A stretch of 64,000 bases of DNA. Source: Strongyloides papillosus. Taxonomy: Eukaryota > Nematoda > Chromadorea > Rhabditida > Strongyloididae. Within the stretch, counting starts at the first letter, position 1. Each line of letters opens with the position of its first letter. This document shows, one piece after another, positions 46,322 to 54,885 of this stretch. The stretch lies in the NCBI GenBank assembly GCA_005656395.1, contig SRSI01000074.1, positions 682,001 to 746,000 on the forward strand, read 5' to 3'. The notes below the pieces were generated by a model, which was not told the DNA's origin, searched no databases, and saw nothing but the letters and a program-made list of their open reading frames with translations. The translations under genes were made by a program, and so were the position numbers.

Positions 46322-47721
46322 CTGACAAATCTTGGTATACAAGTAATATTAATATTACAAAAATAGTAGATAAAATCTAACAATAAATATAGTTTAATGA
46401 TAAATCTTTTGCTTCATAAAATATATTTAAGATAAAAATGTTGTTCTTAACACTAAATCTTTCTATTTAAAACTGAACGCCTCCTTATCAGGAATGTTGG
46501 ACAAAAAAAGTTTGTCCAATTTTATTATTAATAATTTTTAAATGCCTAACTTTTTTACTTATTATTTAAATAAATGTGTTATATGAAAAATAATATCATA
46601 ATTCATATAAATATTTTTATTCACAAATAATAAAATAGAAAAGTTTTAATTTAATAAGGTTAACATATTCTTTATTATTTGCATCAATATAATAAATTGT
46701 AATATTTTTTCTTTATATAGTTCAAATTTTTCTAAAATTTTACACTAATAAGTATAGTTGAAAATGTGATTGTTATGACAAATTGAAAATATAAAATAAT
46801 AATATAAACTTTTTTATGCCAGAATAAACATTTCTTTTAATTTTAATAAATTAAAATAAAAAAATTTCTAAATATCCATTGTTGTATAAAATATATTAAA
46901 TAAGTATTGATAAAATTTACCTTTAATTTTTATACTTTAAATTTTTATTGTTTAATTTCAAACATTGAAGATATATTATAAATTTATAATTCATTAGACC
47001 ATTAGACATACTATAAAAAAGTGTTAAAATGAATTTTTATTATGGAAATTAATGAATGCATTGTATTTATCCTTATTATTTTCAATATTGCTAAAAACAG
47101 CTTTTAATTTAAAAAATAACTTTCAAATAAACTTCATAGAATATTTTATAAGTTTAGGTGTAAAAAAATAAATGGCAAACTTAATTTTATGTAATACAAA
47201 ATTTTTTTGCAACAAATTGAAAAAAGTTTGAGCAATCCTAATTAGATTGTGTTTTATGAATAATTACTATTTTAAAGCATTAAAATTATAATTATTTAAT
47301 TATCCAGTAAGTAAGTTGAGAATAAGTAAATTATTTTTTTTTTTGTAAAACATAAATCGAGACTTCCATAAACTTATCAATAAAGAAATCCATATGCTAA
47401 CTGTATTATAAAAATAATAACATTGGTACATTTAAATAATTGTAAATTTTGCGTGTCTTTAACAAATATTTATAAAGTAGCATATGAAATTCAACGTTTC
47501 TTCTGATCATCCCATATGAAAAGAGTTATATTTTCGAAGTAACACTTTACCAATCAATTTTTAAATGTCAGTGTTTTATTCATTTTTCTTTAGATTTAAC
47601 CAGTTATTTTAGTAACATGAATATTTGTCACATATTTTTTTATAAATGCGTTGTGTTTACATATATATTTTTTTATCTAATTCATCAATATATTTTTCAG
47701 GAGTTATTATTTCTGCCGCAG
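46322..47721. other. divergent intergenic region (ion channel / mrpl-4)
   Basis: 1.4 kb of AT-rich DNA upstream of both genes. A perfect 9 bp stem-loop (ttggacaaa at 46497-46505, tttgtccaa at 46511-46519) is followed by a T-rich run. Acceptor ttttcag at 47694-47700 lies 21 bp before the mrpl-4 ATG. No gene seen. Confidence 0.5.
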
Positions 47722-48674
47722 ATGCGTCTTTTAATATCTAAATCAAACTTATTTTTTAATTTTTCTAAACTTTCTATTTCAACTGTTAGAAATGTTGACA
47801 CTGTTGGAACATCTTTGGGAAAATTAGAATCGTTTACTAATTCTAAAATTGCAAATAATCCTTTCGTTGTTTCACCTGAAGCATGGGTAACAAGCCTTTC
47901 GACAATTGAACAAAATAATACGGATATTATTAAACTCAACTCTGACATCTTTCGTCATGCCCCTCGTTTGGATTTACTTCATAGAAATATCACATGGCAA
48001 TTAAATTACAGAAATTTACAACTGACAAAACAACTTTCAAAAGCTGAAATGCCAGGTGGTGGTAGAAAACCTTGGCCACAAAAAAAAACTGGTAGAGCTC
48101 ATGTTGGATCAGTAAGATCTCCAAATTTTGTTAATGGCGGATTTGCTCATGGTGTCCGTGGACCAAGAACATGGTTTTACATGTTACCAGATGCTATTAG
48201 ACTAAGAGGATTATGTGTCGCTTTAACTATTAAACATGCACAAAATGATTTGGTGATTGTTGAGGATTTTTCATCATTGGAAGATGATTCAAAAGAAGTA
48301 TGTTTAGCTTACTGAGAATATCTTTTCTATAATTTTTTTAGCTTATTAATGATATTGCTGAATCCCGTAACTGGGGTTATTCAGTTTTATTTGTTGAGGA
48401 GAATTCTGAAGTGTCCACAAAATTAGTTAACGCTACACAAGATATCCCTTCATTTAATATTATGCCTGTTTATGGATTAAATTGTTTCAGCATAATGAAA
48501 CATGATACACTTGTTATCAGTAAAAAGGCTTTAGTTAAGCTTGAAGAGCGAATTTTATACCATCTATATAGAAGTGAATCATTGCAAAAGAAATACAGAT
48601 ACAAAGATATTAAGGAAAAAATACTTAATGAAGGAGCATCTGAGAATGATGAAAAATTCGCCCCATTTGTATAA
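47722..48674 (+). CDS. mrpl-4: mitochondrial ribosomal protein L4 (uL4m)
   Basis: Exons 47722-48297 and 48342-48674 with a 44 bp intron give 302 aa. An Arg/Ser/Lys-rich N-terminus suggests a mitochondrial presequence. The uL4 signature is clear: LHRNITWQLNYRN, the basic loop GGGRKPWPQKKTGRAHVGS that reaches into the exit tunnel, GPRTWFYMLPDAIRLRGLCVALT, and the C-terminal domain. The start at 47722 is chosen because ttttcag (to 47700) lies just upstream; an in-frame ATG at 47617 lies before that acceptor and would be removed by splicing. Only 165 bp separate its stop from the Lunapark ATG on the same strand. Confidence 0.93.
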
Positions 48675-48839
48675 ATTTTTGTTATAATCTTTTTAATGTT
48701 ATTAGGAGATATCTTGTTTTTATTATAGTAATATTTTTTATCAATAACTTTTTTAATTATCGTTTTAACGACATTGTTATTTTTATTTTATCTTTTTTTA
48801 TTTTTAATCGTAACTATATTTTCTATTTAAGTCACTCTG

Positions 48840-49877
48840 ATGGGAGGATATTTTAGCAAGAAAGTATCTGTAAAAGATGAATTAGTCAAAGTAACAGAAG
48901 ATATCCTAAAACTACGATCTGACATTGAGGGAATCCAAAATTTTCAGGCAAATTTTATAAGATCTACATTTTTTTTATTCTTTCTTTTATCAACTGCGGG
49001 AAGCGCATATTTGTTCATGCTTGTTGGTGACAAAATCAAATGGGGCATCTATTCCATTTTAACATTTAGTGCTTCTGCTTTATTATTTATCTTATTTCGA
49101 AAGTTTCTGCGACCAATATTTGAATGGAGAATCAACAAGCATCAAAATCATTTAACTGGGTTGATTGAAACAAAACAAAAACTTTTGGAAGAAATTAAAA
49201 ATAAAGAAAGTTATAAAGTTGCCAGTGAGTTACTTCAAGAATTTGGAGATGAACCGGAAACATCGTATTTTGGAACACCAAATGCTAATTTAAATAACAC
49301 ATTTAATCCTAAGGAAAGTCAGGGGGTTGGAACATCTGGTTTTGTTCCTCGTTATAAAGATAATTTAAATTTCTCGAGGAAGCCACAATCACGATTCAAC
49401 TCACCTAAAGTTGACTCAAAGGCTTTGCAAATTAAAGCTGCTCAAAACATGTCAATGCTAAAGCATAAAGATCCACAAATGATGCAAAAATCTGTTTCTA
49501 ATCATTCCCAATTAAATAGTGATAACAATACTACTCTTAGAACATTACCACCTCGACCATACATTGACAATCATAATACATCAATTGTGGAGAGAATTGC
49601 TGATATGGTTCTTGGAGATGGTATAAGTAACCGTTATGCCCTTATTTGTCTGTTTTGCAAAAGTCATAATGGAATGGCCTTAAAGGATGAATTTGAAAGT
49701 CTTGCCTACAAGTGTTATCGTTGTCAAAAATTTAATCCTGCTCGAAGTGACAAAGAAAAGTATGAAGAATGTGTAAAAAGATCAAAGTCAGAGGCCAATA
49801 TTTATTTCGAAGGATCGAATGATAATATCTTACAACCAGTGAATGAAAATACTAACCCTGTGAACATAAAAAACTAA
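48840..49877 (+). CDS. lnp-1: Lunapark, ER three-way-junction protein
   Basis: Single-exon 345 aa protein. MGGYFSKK at the N-terminus (N-myristoylation-type MGxxxS) is followed by a coiled-coil stretch, two closely spaced transmembrane segments (about 42-60 and 68-87) forming the hairpin, a second coiled coil (about 95-125), a disordered middle, and the Lunapark zinc finger at about 269-300 (LICLFCKSHNGMALKD...YKCYRCQKFNPAR; four Cys). Lunapark stabilises three-way junctions of tubular ER opposite atlastin. An attttctatttaag acceptor lies 8 bp before the ATG. Its closeness to mrpl-4 suggests a two-gene operon. Confidence 0.95.
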   Translation: MGGYFSKKVSVKDELVKVTEDILKLRSDIEGIQNFQANFIRSTFFLFFLLSTAGSAYLFMLVGDKIKWGIYSILTFSASALLFILFRKFLRPIFEWRINKHQNHLTGLIETKQKLLEEIKNKESYKVASELLQEFGDEPETSYFGTPNANLNNTFNPKESQGVGTSGFVPRYKDNLNFSRKPQSRFNSPKVDSKALQIKAAQNMSMLKHKDPQMMQKSVSNHSQLNSDNNTTLRTLPPRPYIDNHNTSIVERIADMVLGDGISNRYALICLFCKSHNGMALKDEFESLAYKCYRCQKFNPARSDKEKYEECVKRSKSEANIYFEGSNDNILQPVNENTNPVNIKN

Positions 49878-50153
49878 CTTTGAAATATATAGCATTTTTT
49901 ATGTATAAAATAGTGTAGATTTAAATAAAATATTTTCTTACTTTCTTTTGTTTAAATTATCTAACTAACGTTGGAAATACCAGTTGGAGAATATTAGTAA
50001 TTTTTGTACACTTATCTTAAATAAAGTTTCAAAAAACGACTATCTACATATAATAAAAGTCTTGTAAAGCGAACTGCAACACTATAAAAGAAAGTCAAAT
50101 CAATCCCAGAAATCCGACGAAGGAAAAATTCAACTTACATGGTAAAAAAAACT
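49878..50153. terminator. 3' flank of Lunapark and Pol III terminator of tRNA-Asn
   Basis: 276 bp. Eight A's at 50144-50151 form, on the minus strand, the T8 stretch expected to end Pol III transcription of tRNA-Asn. An AATAAA occurs near 49924 on plus. No gene seen. Confidence 0.55.
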
Positions 50154-50156
50154 CGC

Positions 50157-50225
<69 letters not shown>

Positions 50226-50227
50226 GC
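50154..50227 (-). tRNA. tRNA-Asn (GTT)
   Basis: 74 nt cloverleaf without intron. Acceptor stem GCCTCCG pairs with CGGGGGC and the discriminator is G. The D-arm sequence GGCGCAATCGGTTAGCGC contains the A box, the anticodon loop CTGTTAA gives GTT (50191-50193), and the T-arm GGTGGTTCAAGCCCACC contains the B box. Intact and followed by a T-run. Confidence 0.97.
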
Positions 50228-51081
50228 AGGCAGCCCGGACCCTTTGGTTCCAGGACTTAGGGTTTTTTGATACTTGATCTGGGATATTTAGTAGAGAAAT
50301 ACTTAAAAAGTTTTTAAAAACATTGCGTCATCTGTAAAATAATTACAACATTTATAGATATACCTTATTTTTTGGTTGTGCTAACATTGCATTTTTTGAA
50401 CGACTGATTTTTCTTTTAAACCAAATTATATTTTAAAAAAAAAATCTACTAGTTAATACTGTACTTTTATATTCGGATAGAAGAAATTTCTATCCAGTTA
50501 AATAAGTTTTCATATTGAAAATAAACACAACAATAAGCACAGTACAAAAAAAACCATGTTTTCCTTATCATCATACATATTCCAAAAATTACATTTTAAA
50601 AATAATTATATAAATCTACTGCTCTTAGTAGATAAGTAAAAAACGACCTTTTTTCGAATGATTATGAACAATCTACTTTTGTTTTATTGTCGTTGGAAGC
50701 TAAGAACTGTGATAAAATGTAGTGAACATATCGATAGTCAGAATATGTCATTAAAAAAAGACTTTTTTAAGCCTTCTCTCTGTAATAACTCTATAAAGGT
50801 ATAGTCTTAACATAGAGATTTACTTCTCAAAAGATATTGTAAGTAACGATCAAAAATTGGTGTGTCAAAAAGGAATGGCTATGTTTGATTTTAAAAATGT
50901 ATATAAAGAGTAATGTAAATCTTCATTGTCATTGTTTTGTTTTTTTTAATTTCATACTTTCTTGGAGGCCCCAGATAATTTTATCCTTACTAACATTAAC
51001 AAAAGGAAAACTGTAAGTTTTGACATGGAAAGCATTTGATTAATTAATTAATGTTCAGAATTACCACTAACAATAAATAAA
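50228..51081. other. intergenic between tRNA-Asn and LDL-repeat gene
   Basis: 854 bp. The first 40 bp next to the tRNA 5' end are unusually GC-rich (cagcccggaccctttggttcc) and end in a T-run on plus. The remainder is AT-rich and includes the upstream region of the LDL-repeat gene. No protein gene seen. Confidence 0.5.
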
Positions 51082-52806
51082 ATGGCTTCAGGAGGAGAGT
51101 ATGAGGAACCCTGCTATAGTAGTGTTGGGAGAACTAAGTCCAATACTTCGTTGTCATCAAAAGTCGATAGTACTTTACCATTGCCGTCTTATCATGTAAA
51201 TAACGCCGTTACACCATTGTCGAGAGGCAGTGGTAGATCGGAGGGCTTTAGAGATTCATATGAAAAGAGTGATGACAACTCATGTTTAGTTTGTATTGGA
51301 CAGGCTTGGGATTATTTCATTCAGAACTTGGGGAAGTACTCAACATTAAGCATAGTACTATCTATCCTTGGCATCTTACTTGTCATAGCTATACCGTTTG
51401 CCATAATTATGCTAAGTCAAAACATCAATTTAAAGAAAGAGGCATTAAGTGGTGTTTCTAAACCGTTGAATTTCTACGAACAGTTCCTTCCTCCAAGAAT
51501 GGACACTTGCCAGGACTATGGATTCAATTGTAACAGTGATCCCAATGAATTTGTTGGTATTATGCAACGTTGTGATGGAGTAGAAGATTGTTCTGATGGA
51601 AGCGATGAAGAGAATTGCCAAGGATGTCATTCAGGATTTTCATGTCCTTCAAAAGGAAATAAAAATATGGTAATATGTTTAAGAGGAAATAAATTATGTG
51701 ATGGTATAGTCCATTGTGATGATGGAAGTGATGAAACATTGTTCTGCAGTAGAGGCAATTGTACAGAAAATGAATTCTACTGTAAATCTAGCAATACTTG
51801 TGTCCCGAAAAGTTACAGATGTGACGGTGACAAACATTGTCTACTTGGTGAAGACGAAGAAAATTGTTCTTCATGTGAAAATGGTGCTGTCCTTTGTCCT
51901 TCAACCAATAAATGCATATCCAAATGGAATATATGTGATGGCGTTATTCATTGTCCAGACAGATTTGATGAAAGCAATTGCGAATGTACTAGTTGCTCTG
52001 GAAACAGAAAAGTATTGTGCAAAAGTTCAAACTTCTGTATAACTCGTTCAGAGGTCTGTAATGGTGTTCCTAACTGCCCAGATGGTGAAGATGAAGAAAA
52101 TTGCCCTGGAAGTTGCAGTCCTGATCCTAAAACTACAACCCCTAACACCAGGTCTTTGGTTAAATCATTCTTTGAAAATGATTTTTTAGAATGTAACGAC
52201 GGAAAGAACTACATACGAGCGTATGCATGTAGCGGAATGTTACCCCAATGTGAAGGTATTTGCAATAACGGATGTGATCGTGAATTAGCGTTTACATGTA
52301 AAAATGGTGCTTGTATTTCGAGATCCAAACGTTGTAATGGTGTTCCTGACTGCACTGATAATTCAGATGAAGATGGCTGCGATTGTAATCCCGAAACCCA
52401 ATATCAATGTCAAACTAGTTCTCTCGTCCGTTTCTCAAAATGTATTGAAAAGGATTTACTTTGTGATGGAGTTCGGGATTGCCCACTCGGAGATGATGAG
52501 AATAACTGTGACAAATGTACTAATCCTGAAGCAATATATTGTCCTTCAACAAGATCATGTCACCCAAGTATTGCTAGATGCGATGGAATCTCCCAATGCC
52601 CAGACGAGAGTGATGAGATGGGATGTTCATGTGCTGAATGTAACTTACACCCATACAATATGTACACTTGCTCTAAATCAAAGAGATGTTTCAGGAGAGA
52701 GAGTGTTTGTAATCCATATTCTCTTTGTCCTAATGCAAGTTCTATAGATATCAACTATTGTCTTAGGTCAAACATGCCTAAATTTTTATTTTTCAATAAT
52801 TTTTAA
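51082..52806 (+). CDS. EGG-1/EGG-2-like type II membrane protein with LDL-A repeats
   Basis: Single-exon 574 aa protein. The N-terminal 80 residues are cytoplasmic and Ser-rich. One transmembrane helix lies at about 93-118 (SIVLSILGILLVIAIPFAIIM). The rest is extracellular and contains eight recognisable LDL receptor class A modules with the C-D-G-x-x-D-C-x-D-x-S-D-E calcium-cage pattern (for example CDGVEDCSDGSDEENC, CNGVPDCTDNSDEDGC), a non-LDLA Cys-rich spacer after the fifth, and a degenerate ninth at the end. C. elegans EGG-1/EGG-2 have this topology and about eight repeats; they sit on the oocyte surface and are needed for sperm entry and eggshell formation. Orthology is inferred from topology and repeat number. 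Confidence 0.8.
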   Translation: MASGGEYEEPCYSSVGRTKSNTSLSSKVDSTLPLPSYHVNNAVTPLSRGSGRSEGFRDSYEKSDDNSCLVCIGQAWDYFIQNLGKYSTLSIVLSILGILLVIAIPFAIIMLSQNINLKKEALSGVSKPLNFYEQFLPPRMDTCQDYGFNCNSDPNEFVGIMQRCDGVEDCSDGSDEENCQGCHSGFSCPSKGNKNMVICLRGNKLCDGIVHCDDGSDETLFCSRGNCTENEFYCKSSNTCVPKSYRCDGDKHCLLGEDEENCSSCENGAVLCPSTNKCISKWNICDGVIHCPDRFDESNCECTSCSGNRKVLCKSSNFCITRSEVCNGVPNCPDGEDEENCPGSCSPDPKTTTPNTRSLVKSFFENDFLECNDGKNYIRAYACSGMLPQCEGICNNGCDRELAFTCKNGACISRSKRCNGVPDCTDNSDEDGCDCNPETQYQCQTSSLVRFSKCIEKDLLCDGVRDCPLGDDENNCDKCTNPEAIYCPSTRSCHPSIARCDGISQCPDESDEMGCSCAECNLHPYNMYTCSKSKRCFRRESVCNPYSLCPNASSIDINYCLRSNMPKFLFFNNF

Positions 52807-54885
52807 AAGTAATTTATATATAATTAAAAATTTCTATAGAATTTTATCATTTATATTCAATAAATTATCATATTGTTTGTTAAAAAGATTGTTGTGTATA
52901 GAAATATGTATAAATCCAAGATGATATTATCCCATGAGGTGGAACTACCATTAAAAAATTCCATTTTAACTAGTATTTGATGTGTTGTTGTTATTTTATA
53001 TTTTTATTTTAGCTGCAATTTATGCAAAGTTTATACTTTTGTAAAGTTTTGTATCCACTCTGGTACATTTTATTTTAGCTACTAAATGCTGTTTTAAAGA
53101 AATGAATTCAAAGAAGGTTCATTGCATTTATATTCTTTTTAATGATAATAATCCTATTGGATCTCTAGGACAAACCATTTTTAATCAAATGTGGTTCCTA
53201 AATATATTTTTTGATAACAATCAATGATCTAAATATTTTAAATTTCTCATATTTATTTTTTGTGACTTTCCCTTCATTAATTATTTAGTGATATTTAACT
53301 ATATATTTAAATGTTTTTTATATATTATAGAAAAAATATATGACCATTATCATTTTATTTTTCGACAATTCCCTTTTAAGGTATGTCATTTGGCTGTCTC
53401 GATAAATAAAATTTTATGAAAATTTTTTAGAGAATAGTAGTATGATATAAAACAAATTAAAACCTAAGTTTAGTCATTTTAAAATATTACTTATTAGTAT
53501 AAAGGTAACAATTATATTGTTGTGTATTCAAGGTGTAATTTAATTAATTACATTAAAAATTAAATTAATACTTCTAAATCATAAATTGTCGTTTAATGTT
53601 AATTTCCCAACTATATGATATTCAATAGAAAATTAAACAATAAAAGAAGTTATTATTTTTTTGTCAGAATTTGTATTAATGTAACTTGGTTGTGCTAAAC
53701 TTGTATAAAAAACGTTTTATTTTTTCCACCCTACATTTTTGTCATTTCTTTAAATGCAAAAAAGTTTTCTAGTATTTGGAACATTTTTCATTTATTTTAT
53801 GTAATTCATTGTTTCACTGTTTAAGGATGAATATTACATATGTTTTAATTTTATAGTTTTTAATTTTATTGTTAAATTTATTGTTAATTACTAAAAATAT
53901 ATTATTATAATCTTTATAAATATTTTTACGAAAGTTGTTTGTTAGTCCCTCAATAGACAACTAATCTTTAATTTATGATTATGTTTTTCGTCTCAAAATA
54001 TAGTTTTACTTTTCTAAATATTTAACTTGTAGTTTTTACTATGTTTAAATATTAGTCATCTTAAAAAAGCTTATTACTCATTTATTGACAAAAAAGTGCT
54101 AAAAAAACTTTAAAATGTCATTTTTTACAAGCACAGCAATGTAAATTATGTAATACTAATAATTGTACAGAAATTTCAAGATATCTTGTATACTTAAATA
54201 GTTATAATCTAGTCCACAGATATTACCATGTAAACAACAATCTATTATAAATATAATTTAATTTATCATATTACTAATATTTTTATTATTATATGAAAAA
54301 AAACATTATTAATGAGCTTAATGAAAAAATAAACATTAATTTGAAAATTTACTGTTGTACAAGAAGTATTGGTGTAATTTGATCAATTAACATTTAATAT
54401 TAATTATGCAGTAATTTAATTCATACTCTAAAATAAGTAATTTTACATTTTAAAAAAATTTATAAAAGTAAAGGTTAATGAAAACAACATTGATTGAACC
54501 ACGATAAAGAAAATTAGCAATAATATCAAATATTTAAAAACAGACAACACTATTAATTAAGTTTTCGTAGATAATTTTAGTCAAAATGAAAATCCCTTAA
54601 ATATATTAATGACGTATTGCAAAATAAATATGATGCATCTTCTAAAAATGCTCTCTAATTAATCTTTAGGTTTGTATTACTTCACCTTAATATATATAAT
54701 TATTAACTTATATTTACATAAATTATTTATTAACTTAATTATCTATCTAAAATAAATTCATAGAAAAAAATTAGTTAATAAACAGTAAATAACTTTTTTT
54801 AATTATTTTTTTATAGTAACTTATAATTAAATATTTTTTTAAATAATTATTTTTAATTAATACAAGATTTTATATTGCCTTATGA
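52807..54885. other. intergenic between convergent genes
   Basis: 2.1 kb, very AT-rich, shared by the 3' flanks of the LDL-repeat gene (+) and the second PTR gene (-). No frame, RNA or repeat was recognised. Confidence 0.55.

Noticed and set aside
47617..47721. Upstream ATG start for mrpl-4
   Set aside because: Lies before a good ttttcag acceptor; the shorter start at 47722 gives a basic presequence-like N-terminus.
51716..52747. Plus-strand frames of 108 and 147 codons in the LDL-repeat gene
   Set aside because: Frame-shifted readings of the LDL-A repeats; the 574-residue frame carries all conserved cysteines.
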